Position numbers and translations under genes: made by a program
Assembly: GCA_000432335.1 (NCBI GenBank)
Contig: HF995404.1
Span: forward strand, 14,977 to 35,391
DNA from: Firmicutes bacterium CAG:646
Lineage (GTDB): Bacteria > Bacillota > Clostridia > Lachnospirales > Lachnospiraceae
Direction: 5' to 3'
DNA length: 20,415 nucleotides
Shown here: piece after piece, positions 14,255-20,415 of the stretch
How positions within the stretch are numbered: the first letter of the stretch is position 1
Layout of the letters: each line of letters starts with the position of its first letter
The notes under the pieces: generated by a model
What the model was told of the DNA's origin: nothing
Database searches by the model: none
The model's input: the letters and a program-made list of their open reading frames with translations, nothing else

Positions 14255-15743
14255 CGGTGCTCTCCTTTCGTCTCAATCGAATTCTCTGATCTCTTCTGGC
14301 AAAAATCGGTCTTCTATTCAAAAGACGCAGAGGAGCTCGAAAAAGAGAATCCCGCTCATCCTGATACCCTGGAATCCCCTCTCCTGTAAACGGCATGAGA
14401 TAAGGAATCTGAAAACTGGTGAGACGAGACAGATGCCCCAGAAACAGATAGCATCCCGCCACGATTCCAAGCATTCCCAGAAGTCCCCCCAGCAGTACAA
14501 ATCCATATTTTACCAAACGAAAAGCAGCAGAAAACTCTTCATTTGGTATGGCGAAGGAGCTCAACGCACTGAGCGCCACTACCACCACCGCCATAGGGCT
14601 GACCAGATTCGCGCTCACTGCCGCATCTCCGATAATCAAACCACCCACAATCCCGATGGTTCCGCTTAATGGACCGGGCATCCGAAGCCCCGCCTCCCGA
14701 ATCAGTTCAAACGCCACTTCCATGAAGAGAATCTCCAGCAGACTGGGAAATGGTACGCCTCTTCTCGCCTCCGCAAAAGACAATAACAGATTTGTGGGGA
14801 GAATCCGTGTATGAAAACCGATCACTGCCAGATACACGCCCGACAGCATCAGCGCCAACAGCATAGCCCCATACCGAAGAATTCTCTGAAAGGAAGCGAT
14901 CTCAAATCGATTATACCGATCCTCGCTGACACTCATAAGATTATTCATGGTGGTAGGCAAAATCAGCGCCACTGGAGAATTATCACTGAGAAGCACAACC
15001 CTTCCATTTAAAATCTCCATGGCCGCCAGATCTGGTCGTTCCGTTGTCTGAAATTGAGGAAAAGGAGACAGCCAGTTCTCTTCCATCAGCTGTTCCAAAA
15101 TCCCACTATCCAAAACCCCGTCGATCTCATACTGATTCAACCGTTCCTTCACCGCCTCCACCACCTGAGGATACGCTATTTCTTCCATATAAAGCAGAGA
15201 AAGCACCGTATCAGAACGCTCTCCCATAAAAATTTCTTCCACCTTCATCCCGGTACTGCGGATTCTCTTCCTCACAAGCGCCACATTTGTCTTCACTGAT
15301 TCAGAAAATCCTTCATTAGAACCCCTCAGTACCTTTTCCGACTGAGCGTCTGACACCGACCGTGCAGGAAATCCCTTACTTCCTATTTTAATGATCTTCT
15401 CAAAACCATCCACCATAAGAATCAGATTCCCCGCCAGCATGGCGCGCATTCCATCTTCCAGCGTTTCCAGGGGCATAGAATCCGATATCCCCAGTTCATT
15501 CTTTTCCAGACACGCCCGCAGTTCCTCTTCTCCAAGTTCCTGAAATCTCTGGAACATCCGCCCCAGCATCGATTCCTCCAGCATCAGATTCCCCACTGTC
15601 ACCTCCAGATGCACCGCCAGACAAGGTACTTGCCCCCTGTCTCCCAGATACATCGGACGCAATTTTATATCCGCACAATTTTCACAACGCTTCTGAAACC
15701 ATTCCTCATTTGCTCTCAATTTTCCATAAACAGGAGTCTTCAT
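14241..15743 (-). CDS. gerAA: Spore germination protein GerAA/GerKA family
   Basis: 500 residues, usual GerA length. The N-terminal soluble region (about 1-285) carries the conserved RGSNEGFSE (140-148) and NVALVRKRI motifs. The C-terminal half has about five to six membrane helices, including the GPLSGTIGIVGGLIIGDAAV segment typical of GerA proteins, and ends in an Arg-rich cytoplasmic tail. GerA subunits assemble an ion-releasing channel with GerB and GerC and start germination. GGAGGG lies upstream of the ATG. It is first of the gerAA-gerAB-gerAC(-spoIIR) cluster. A sigma-G promoter would be expected, but none with both boxes was convincing in 15744-15885. Confidence 0.95.
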   Translation of the reverse strand: MKTPVYGKLRANEEWFQKRCENCADIKLRPMYLGDRGQVPCLAVHLEVTVGNLMLEESMLGRMFQRFQELGEEELRACLEKNELGISDSMPLETLEDGMRAMLAGNLILMVDGFEKIIKIGSKGFPARSVSDAQSEKVLRGSNEGFSESVKTNVALVRKRIRSTGMKVEEIFMGERSDTVLSLLYMEEIAYPQVVEAVKERLNQYEIDGVLDSGILEQLMEENWLSPFPQFQTTERPDLAAMEILNGRVVLLSDNSPVALILPTTMNNLMSVSEDRYNRFEIASFQRILRYGAMLLALMLSGVYLAVIGFHTRILPTNLLLSFAEARRGVPFPSLLEILFMEVAFELIREAGLRMPGPLSGTIGIVGGLIIGDAAVSANLVSPMAVVVVALSALSSFAIPNEEFSAAFRLVKYGFVLLGGLLGMLGIVAGCYLFLGHLSRLTSFQIPYLMPFTGEGIPGYQDERDSLFRAPLRLLNRRPIFARRDQRIRLRRKESTDVCR

Positions 15744-15856
15744 ATCATCCCTCCGTATTTTTGTTTCCTTACCGTGATAGAATTACCGTATTTATGAAAA
15801 ATATTCCTCTTACATTTTTATTTTATCTATAAATAAAATTTTTACATTTAAAAAGA

Positions 15857-15885
15857 TTGACTATTTTTCCATAAATTGCTAAAAT
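15857..15885 (+). promoter_or_regulatory. Sigma-A promoter of the 15919 membrane protein
   Basis: TTGACT (15857-15862), 17-bp spacer, TAAAAT (15880-15885). The 50 bp upstream are almost pure A/T and could act as an UP element. Confidence 0.85.
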
Positions 15886-15918
15886 ATGAATATATTCAAA
15901 CAAAGGAGGTTGAACATT

Positions 15919-16266
15919 ATGTTAGAACAGACACGTAATCTTTTCATTCTCATCGGTATTACAGCTCTCACTGTTCTTGTAATACATTACTTAAGCACCC
16001 ACACCAAATATCAAAACGGATGGCTGCACAGAATTGGTAACCTCCTTTCCTATGGCTGGCTGAAGATCTGTATCTCCATCGGACACGCAAAAGAATATGT
16101 CCACCTGAAACTGGACAATATCTTCTGTCACTGCCCTTCTGACAACCCACGGGCAAAGGAATTACACCAGAAAGAACAACAGCTGTATCACATGAAAGCA
16201 CAGATGGATGGAAACCATCCTTCTTATACGAGAAAAACAGAATACAATCTGAAAATTCTCAGATAA
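15919..16266 (+). CDS. Small membrane protein of unknown function
   Basis: 115 residues from the ATG at 15919, which has AAAGGAGG 9 nt upstream. An in-frame ATG at 15886 would sit on the transcription start and is rejected. One membrane helix (about residues 8-26) is followed by a His/Tyr-rich region with a second moderately hydrophobic stretch (about 37-52, GNLLSYGWLKICISIG). The charged C-terminal part contains CHC (Cys-His-Cys) and a Gln/Glu-rich helix. I do not recognise the family and see no enzyme motif. It is monocistronic with its own strong promoter and a bidirectional terminator, lying between the gerA operon and the ispE-gntR operon. Confidence 0.8.
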   Translation: MLEQTRNLFILIGITALTVLVIHYLSTHTKYQNGWLHRIGNLLSYGWLKICISIGHAKEYVHLKLDNIFCHCPSDNPRAKELHQKEQQLYHMKAQMDGNHPSYTRKTEYNLKILR

Positions 16267-16293
16267 GGTGAGCTTTACCGTATCTTCTATTCA

Positions 16294-16343
16294 AAAAGGA
16301 AACGGACAATTCATTCAATTGAATGAATTGTCCGCTTCCTTTT
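16294..16343. terminator. Bidirectional intrinsic terminator
   Basis: A 50-bp near-perfect palindrome: AAAAGGAA, then CGGACAATTCATTCAA and its exact complement (16303-16334), then TTCCTTTT, with one opposed A/C pair. It ends transcripts of both the 15919 gene and gntR, and overlaps the gntR stop codon by 2 nt. Confidence 0.93.
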
Positions 16344-17016
16344 ATTCTCCCCCATCCAGACTTCTGCGTATCGCTTCCTGCTGATTCACAATATGGGTAC
16401 AAATATATTTCACCGCATGATCCTTATCTCTGTTCTTCAATGCCGCCCAAATGGCATAATGCTCTTTCAAAAGCCCTTTCCGGCTTTCCACATCCTTCAG
16501 ATACTCAATCCGATACCGATACATCTGTTCCCGAATATTATTGATGATCTGTACCAATCTTTGATTGTGCGTCGCCTGATAAATAATCTCATGAAACTTC
16601 ACATCTGCCTCCGCCAGAGCCGACAGATCTCCATTGGTCAGAGAATCCTGAAATTCCTGTACCGCCTCGCCAAGCTTCTCTATCTCCTCATCGGTGATCC
16701 GCTCGCAGGCAAAACGTACCGCCAGTTCTTCCAATCCCAGCCGCACTTCCAGAACGTCATTCATATCCTGTTCTGTGATCTGCGCCACCTGCGCTCCCTT
16801 CCGTGGGATCATGATCACCAACCCTTCCAACTCCAACATGCGGATTGCCTCACGAATCGGAGTTCTGCTCACCCCCAGACGGTTCGAAAGAGCAATTTCC
16901 ATCAGCCTTTCTCCCGGTTTCAGCTCCCCCCTGAGAATCGCCTGACGCAGAGTATTAAATACCACGTCCCGCAGCGGCAGATATTCATTCATATTCACAT
17001 GAAAATCACTTGTCAT
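16342..17016 (-). CDS. GntR-family transcriptional regulator, FadR/FCD subfamily
   Basis: 224 residues from the ATG at 17016, which has GGAGG 8 nt upstream; the in-frame ATG at 17031 lies in that ribosome site. The N-terminal winged helix-turn-helix is LSNRLGVSRTPIREAIRMLELEGLV. The C-terminal all-helical FCD ligand domain carries the Asp/His residues (DVKFHEII, KEHYAIW and a later His) that bind a metal in this subfamily. It overlaps the end of ispE by 11 nt (ATGACAAGTGA), so the two are co-translated. The effector is unknown; FCD regulators usually sense small organic acids. A palindromic site between the ispE promoter and start suggests autoregulation of ispE-gntR. Confidence 0.92.
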   Translation of the reverse strand: MTSDFHVNMNEYLPLRDVVFNTLRQAILRGELKPGERLMEIALSNRLGVSRTPIREAIRMLELEGLVIMIPRKGAQVAQITEQDMNDVLEVRLGLEELAVRFACERITDEEIEKLGEAVQEFQDSLTNGDLSALAEADVKFHEIIYQATHNQRLVQIINNIREQMYRYRIEYLKDVESRKGLLKEHYAIWAALKNRDKDHAVKYICTHIVNQQEAIRRSLDGGE

Positions 17017-17884
17017 CGGGTGTTCCTCCATGATTAAAAGCAGTCGTGAGAAATGTCTGACGAGTAAGACCGCTCTCTTTTAATTTTTCACAGGCAAACT
17101 CCGCTTTCTTCTTATCGTCAAAAATTCCAAATACTGTCGGACCGCTGCCGCTCATTAGGGCATTCAGCGCCCCATGTGCCTTCATACGATCCTTAATTTC
17201 CTGAATTACCGGATAGGCGGGAACCGTCACACTTTCCAGCACATTTTCCATCCGGTCTGTAATCCCGTACAAATCCTGTCTCTGTAAAGCATCCAGCATT
17301 CCGTCAATATCCGGGTGTTTTGTTTTCTCATCCAGTTTCAGATTCGTATAGACAAATTTTGTGGATACGCTCACTCCCGGCTTTCCGATCAAAATATAAC
17401 ATGCCGGCAGGGAAGGAAGGGCAGTAAGTTTCTCTCCAATTCCTTCGGAAAGCGCCGTTCCCCGCATAATACAGTACGGCACATCCGCACCGATCTTTAC
17501 ACCCACCTTCATCAATTCCTCTTTGGACATTCCCAGACGAAACAGCTTATTCATCCCCACGAGGGCAGCAGCAGCATCAGAGCTTCCTCCCGCCATACCT
17601 GCCGCTACCGGAATAAATTTATTCAGGTGAATGGATACTCCTTCCTGGATCTGATACTGCTCCATCAATAACTTTGCCGCTTTGTACACCAGATTATTTT
17701 CGTTTACAGGAATATAACTGAGATTGGTCATCAGAGCAATCCCCTTTGAACTTTTCTTCTCCATTTCCAACTGATCATACATCTGAATCGTCTGCATAAT
17801 CATCCGCACATCGTGATAACCGTCTTCTCTTCGCCGAATAACATCTAAGCCCAGATTGATCTTGGCAAAAGCCCGTAATTTCAT
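17006..17884 (-). CDS. ispE: 4-diphosphocytidyl-2-C-methyl-D-erythritol kinase
   Basis: 292 residues, standard for IspE. It phosphorylates CDP-methylerythritol with ATP in the non-mevalonate (MEP) isoprenoid pathway. The N-terminal AFAKINLGLDV strand, the GHMP kinase glycine loop PVAAGMAGGSSDAAAAL (about 92-108) and the C-terminal LMSGSGPTVFGIF motif are all present. TCCTCC on the plus strand gives a GGAGGA ribosome site 6 nt before the ATG. It is first of a two-gene operon with gntR. A good sigma-A promoter with overlapping palindromes downstream of the -10 suggests that the GntR protein controls it. Confidence 0.96.
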   Translation of the reverse strand: MKLRAFAKINLGLDVIRRREDGYHDVRMIMQTIQMYDQLEMEKKSSKGIALMTNLSYIPVNENNLVYKAAKLLMEQYQIQEGVSIHLNKFIPVAAGMAGGSSDAAAALVGMNKLFRLGMSKEELMKVGVKIGADVPYCIMRGTALSEGIGEKLTALPSLPACYILIGKPGVSVSTKFVYTNLKLDEKTKHPDIDGMLDALQRQDLYGITDRMENVLESVTVPAYPVIQEIKDRMKAHGALNALMSGSGPTVFGIFDDKKKAEFACEKLKESGLTRQTFLTTAFNHGGTPDDK

Positions 17885-17902
17885 ATATTTTCCTCCGTGT
17901 AC

Positions 17903-17922
17903 TTTGTATACAAAATTTGTAT
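17903..17922. promoter_or_regulatory. Palindromic operator candidate for the GntR regulator
   Basis: Two overlapping palindromes: TTTGTATACAAA (17903-17914) and ATACAAA-A-TTTGTAT (17908-17922). The TTGTATACAA core resembles sites bound by FadR-subfamily GntR proteins. It lies 4 bp downstream of the -10 and about 7 bp before the ispE ribosome site, a position where a bound protein would block transcription. Confidence 0.6.
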
Positions 17923-17926
17923 CCTT

Positions 17927-17955
17927 ATCTTACTATCATTCCCCGGGAAAGTCAA
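17927..17955 (-). promoter_or_regulatory. Sigma-A promoter of ispE-gntR
   Basis: On the minus strand TTGACT (17950-17955), 17-bp spacer, TAAGAT (17927-17932), about 43 nt upstream of the ispE start. Confidence 0.85.
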
Positions 17956-17967
17956 TCTCCGGTTTTC

Positions 17968-19530
17968 TCATCCCTCCGCTTTTTTCACGATCAAAAGCGA
18001 TTGCTGCGGCTGCACCTCTTCTTCCCCCAGATCATTCATTTTCCGAATAGATTCCACCGTGGTATAAAAACGTTTGGCGATATCCCAGAGAGTATCCTGG
18101 GGCTGCACCATATAGCACACGATTCCCGGCATCTGCTCTAATTTTTCCATATCCAGTTCTTTTTCCTGAATCTCCGTGATCACATCCTCTTCCCACTGTT
18201 TCAACACCAGCGCATTCAGATTCATCACCGCTTTCACTTCTATTTCACTGCTGTCCAGCATCATCGTAGACAACTGTTCCAGATCTGTCTGCAAATGATA
18301 CACACAGGTCTCATCCATTCCTTCCGCCTCGATCACATGAGAAAATGGCACTGCCGTCTCCATGGAATAAAATGGCATCTCATCATCGCTGATACTGTAA
18401 AGAATCCGAATCTGAATGATTCCCTCCACCAAAATACCATTTTCCACAACCCGTACCTGATCCGTTTTGATCTGTCCCTCACTGTGGCAGATCTGTAAAA
18501 TCCGCCCCTGCGCTTCCTGAACAGAAATCCGATCATTCACCCGACATTTGGAATAATTTTTTACCAGAAGCTGCTCCAATACCTCTTTCTTTTTCTCTAA
18601 AACACATTCCTTCTTGGGAGTATAGACGTCCATCAAGATCGTATGCGTCTCCTCCTGATAAATCTTCATATCCAGCTCCAGTACCATATCCACCTGAAGT
18701 ACCCGCTCTTCTCCATCCGCATCCGGTTTGATCTCCAAATTTTTCTGAAGCATGGTAGTTTCAATATAGGGAATCATATCCATGGTACATCCGCTGCACC
18801 CAACCTCGCCGGAAAATGGTAGTGCCTGCTCCAGCCATTGCAGAGGATTTGCCTCATCATCTCCACTGTAAAGAACGAAAACAAAGAGTTCCCCCTTTGC
18901 CACCACTTTTCCCTCTTCCGCCCGAAGATCCAGACCGCGAATCTCCATATCACTCCAAAGCACTTCATGGATATTGGGCTTATTGGAAGGAAGAGTAATC
19001 TCTTCTTTCTTTCGCATGGTATCTTTTTTATGTACACCCAGCGTCAGCACCCTTACATTTCGTTTTTTCGTGGACAGATCCGGCTGCTCCCGCACATCCG
19101 TGGGAAGTTTTACGTCTGCCAGCTCATCCACGGACGCCTGAAATCCTGCAATCGCCTTAATATTCAGTTTTCTGGAATTGATCACATGAAGGGTTAGATC
19201 TTCCATTTCCCATTTCAAACAAACCTTATCCCCACTTTTCACTCCATTTAAATGCAGCGTTTCCGAAACAGGAAGCCTTCCATCCAAACTGCAGATCTGT
19301 CTCCCCGGAGTATCTGCCACATACAGCAACCGAAAATAAAGAGAACCGTTGATCACTGCCTTCCCTTCATTTACCTGAACCTCATCAATCTGAATCTCAC
19401 CTTTTTTTTGGATCATACTGCTGATATCCGGTCTGGTGTCCGGCACATTAAAATCCTCGTCAAAGGTCAGTTGATTTACCGCCTCACTCTTTTTCTGCAG
19501 CATAAGAAGATTCTTTTTCATCAATTCCAA
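17968..19530 (-). CDS. sipL: SipL-like spore coat morphogenetic protein (DUF3794/SPOCS plus LysM)
   Basis: 520 residues with repeated DUF3794 (SPOCS) units and a C-terminal LysM domain (about 473-517, beginning YMVQPQDTLWDIAKRF). This matches the layout of SipL of Clostridioides difficile, in which the LysM domain binds SpoIVA and links the coat to the forespore surface. An early FDEDFNVPDTRPDISSMIQ segment is typical of the family. The start is a TTG at 19530: AGGAGG (19539-19544) lies 8 nt upstream of it but 17 nt from the first ATG at 19521. The AGGAGG overlaps the stop of the preceding PrcB-like gene, 12 nt away. It is probably expressed in the mother cell. SipL rather than another DUF3794 protein is inferred from length and the LysM domain. 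Confidence 0.85.
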   Translation of the reverse strand: MELMKKNLLMLQKKSEAVNQLTFDEDFNVPDTRPDISSMIQKKGEIQIDEVQVNEGKAVINGSLYFRLLYVADTPGRQICSLDGRLPVSETLHLNGVKSGDKVCLKWEMEDLTLHVINSRKLNIKAIAGFQASVDELADVKLPTDVREQPDLSTKKRNVRVLTLGVHKKDTMRKKEEITLPSNKPNIHEVLWSDMEIRGLDLRAEEGKVVAKGELFVFVLYSGDDEANPLQWLEQALPFSGEVGCSGCTMDMIPYIETTMLQKNLEIKPDADGEERVLQVDMVLELDMKIYQEETHTILMDVYTPKKECVLEKKKEVLEQLLVKNYSKCRVNDRISVQEAQGRILQICHSEGQIKTDQVRVVENGILVEGIIQIRILYSISDDEMPFYSMETAVPFSHVIEAEGMDETCVYHLQTDLEQLSTMMLDSSEIEVKAVMNLNALVLKQWEEDVITEIQEKELDMEKLEQMPGIVCYMVQPQDTLWDIAKRFYTTVESIRKMNDLGEEEVQPQQSLLIVKKAEG

Positions 19531-19542
19531 TATTCTGTCCTC

Positions 19543-19974
19543 CTAATCAAAAATCACTTTTTTGTCCCTGTCTTCCATTTTCACCACCAGATACGGACTG
19601 GAAATTGTATCTTTCTGTTCCTCTCTGGAAGCAGGTCCGACTAATTTTGTTTTCACGTGCACTTCTTCCTCATTTTCCGTCACATATTCCACCTGAATAC
19701 TATATCCCCCAGAACTCTGGATTCCGTATCCTTTCATAATATAAAGCTCTCCTTCTCCCTGGTACGTCATCTGAAACCCCTCCTGCTTTTTACTGTCAAT
19801 TACCTTTTTCACTTCCGCAGGAAGATCTTCCTTCTTTACCACTGTGTAATCTACTTTTCTATTATCACCTGTTTTCCCCTGCGCCACACTACAGCCAACT
19901 ATTCCTGCTGCCAACCAGACCAACAAACAAAAAAATGAAACTTTCTTTCCCATGCGTATTCTGCCATTTACCAT
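19543..19974 (-). CDS. Lipoprotein with PrcB-like C-terminal domain
   Basis: 143 residues. A signal peptide ends in lipobox IVGC (Cys28 from the 19974 ATG, Cys21 if translation begins at the ATG at 19953). The mature part contains YTVVKKEDLPAEVKKVIDSKK followed by a small beta-rich domain (MKGYGIQSSGGYSIQVEYVTE... SPYLVVKMEDRDKKVIFD) that matches the PrcB_C domain, named from the PrcB subunit of a Treponema protease complex. The start is uncertain, as neither ATG has a strong ribosome site. A CATAAAAT box (19986-19993, minus) resembles a sigma-E-type -10, but its -35 is poor. It is coupled to sipL 12 nt downstream, so a role in the spore envelope is inferred from context only. Confidence 0.78.
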   Translation of the reverse strand: MVNGRIRMGKKVSFFCLLVWLAAGIVGCSVAQGKTGDNRKVDYTVVKKEDLPAEVKKVIDSKKQEGFQMTYQGEGELYIMKGYGIQSSGGYSIQVEYVTENEEEVHVKTKLVGPASREEQKDTISSPYLVVKMEDRDKKVIFD

Positions 19975-19993
19975 TCATTGCTTCTATTTTATG

Positions 19994-20022
19994 TGGATTT
20001 TCTTCAAACATTCCTGTATAAT
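19994..20022 (+). promoter_or_regulatory. Candidate promoter of plsC
   Basis: TATAAT (20017-20022) is a perfect -10; TGGATT 17 bp upstream is a weak -35. The predicted start falls inside the left arm of the multi-hairpin element, about 210 nt before plsC. Confidence 0.55.
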
Positions 20023-20024
20023 GT

Positions 20025-20198
20025 AAAAGATACCAGGGTCATAAAGACATAAACCACGTTGTGCTTGCACATAAGTGGTTTTATGCTTTCATGACCCGCC
20101 CCAATATGAGAATGGAAGCAGGGCAAAGCCCTGCGATATTCGAATTGGGGCAGAATTGTGCAAGTGCGCAGCACGAAACAATTCGTCCGGTATCTTTT
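20025..20198. repeat. 174-bp four-way-junction-like multi-hairpin element upstream of plsC
   Basis: The closing arms AAAAGATACC (20025-20034) and GGTATCTTTT (20189-20198) are perfect inverted repeats flanked by TGT on both sides. They enclose three adjacent hairpins: 20036-20097 (GGGTCAT/ATGACCC, AAAG/CTTT, CATAAA/TTTATG, CCAC/GTGG, GTGC/GCAC), 20098-20151 (GCCCCAAT/ATTGGGGC with inner GCAGGGC-AAA-GCCCTGC) and 20153-20184 (GAATTGT/ACAATTC with inner GTGC-GCA-GCAC). Nearly every base is accounted for. It could be a MITE-like repeat or a structured 5' leader; no protein is encoded. The rest of the 19975-20240 gap holds the promoter and an AT-rich spacer. Confidence 0.78.
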
Positions 20199-20240
20199 TG
20201 TTATAAAAGAATTTATACAAGAATTTTTTGGGAGGTTCTT

Positions 20241-20415
20241 ATGGTACGTTTTATTTTAGTATGTATTTGTGTCATCGGATATCTGATCTTATCCATCCCT
20301 CTTCTGATCATCGAGTGGGTCATCGGCAAATGGAATCCTCATGCCAAGGATATCAGTTCTCTTCGGATCATTCAGGCAGTTTTCCGCTTTATCCTTCGGC
20401 TGACTGGCGTGGAAG
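20241..20415 (+). CDS. plsC: 1-acyl-sn-glycerol-3-phosphate acyltransferase (partial, N-terminus only)
   Basis: 58 codons, open at the window edge. GGGAGG lies 6 nt upstream of the ATG. The product begins with a membrane helix (about residues 3-28) followed by IGKWNPHAKDISSLRIIQAVFRFILRLTGV, the N-terminal pattern of Lachnospiraceae PlsC-type acyltransferases that precedes the HX4D catalytic motif. The catalytic motif itself is outside the window, so the assignment rests on N-terminal resemblance. PlsC makes phosphatidic acid for membrane lipids. It is transcribed divergently from the PrcB-sipL genes, with a long structured leader. Confidence 0.68.
   Translation, partial: MVRFILVCICVIGYLILSIPLLIIEWVIGKWNPHAKDISSLRIIQAVFRFILRLTGVE

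Noticed and set aside
15820..15839. ATTTTAT/ATAAAAT inverted repeat upstream of the 15919 promoter.
   Set aside because: Pure A/T sequence makes such repeats by chance; it fits an AT-rich upstream element better than an operator or terminator.
15744..15885. Sigma-G promoter for the gerA operon.
   Set aside because: GAATA and CATAAATA boxes occur but not at a workable 17-18 bp spacing.

Overview
The window reads as chromosomal DNA from a spore-forming, low-to-mid GC Firmicute, most likely a gut Lachnospiraceae. The basis is the gene content: a tricistronic gerA-type germination operon, spoIIR, a SipL-like DUF3794/LysM protein, a lipoprotein relative of trigger factor, and the ispE-gntR and murI-DUF1934 pairs. 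AGGAGG ribosome sites and sigma-A-like promoters with 17-bp spacers fit this. The genus is not determined. No tRNA, rRNA, CRISPR array, transposase or phage gene was seen. Most genes lie on the minus strand.

Region 1 (1-4062, minus) is a compact four-gene dlt-like operon that runs off the left edge. It encodes a stand-alone amino-acid adenylation enzyme, a fold-type III PLP decarboxylase-like enzyme, an acyl carrier protein and an MBOAT acyltransferase. This matches the D-alanylation machinery of teichoic acids, but with a LysA-like enzyme tightly embedded and with a Ser where DltA has its D-Ala-selecting Cys. It may decorate a cell-surface polymer with something other than D-alanine, and it is the strongest candidate here for an undescribed system.

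Region 2 (4063-6770, minus) holds an FKBP/trigger-factor-like lipoprotein, cysteine synthase and YqeY, closed by an intrinsic terminator. Region 3 (6794-9612, minus) holds two tandem membrane-anchored paralogs with a polysaccharide-deacetylase fold. The upstream copy keeps the Asp-Asp and HxxxH metal/catalytic motifs; the downstream copy has lost all of them. A divergent promoter pair separates them from a plus-strand one-TM protein of unknown function (9815-10276), which ends in a bidirectional terminator shared with the next block.

Region 4 (10367-15743, minus) is DUF1934-murI, then a nested inverted-repeat element, then the sporulation/germination block gerAA-gerAB-gerAC-spoIIR. The gerAC gene encodes only the N-terminal half of the usual protein. 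A second small plus-strand membrane protein (15919-16266) again converges on a bidirectional terminator. Region 5 (16342-19974, minus) is ispE-gntR, with a palindromic GntR-type operator candidate between promoter and ispE, preceded by a PrcB-like lipoprotein and SipL. At the right edge a 174-nt multi-hairpin element lies between a promoter and the start of plsC (plus strand, cut by the window end).
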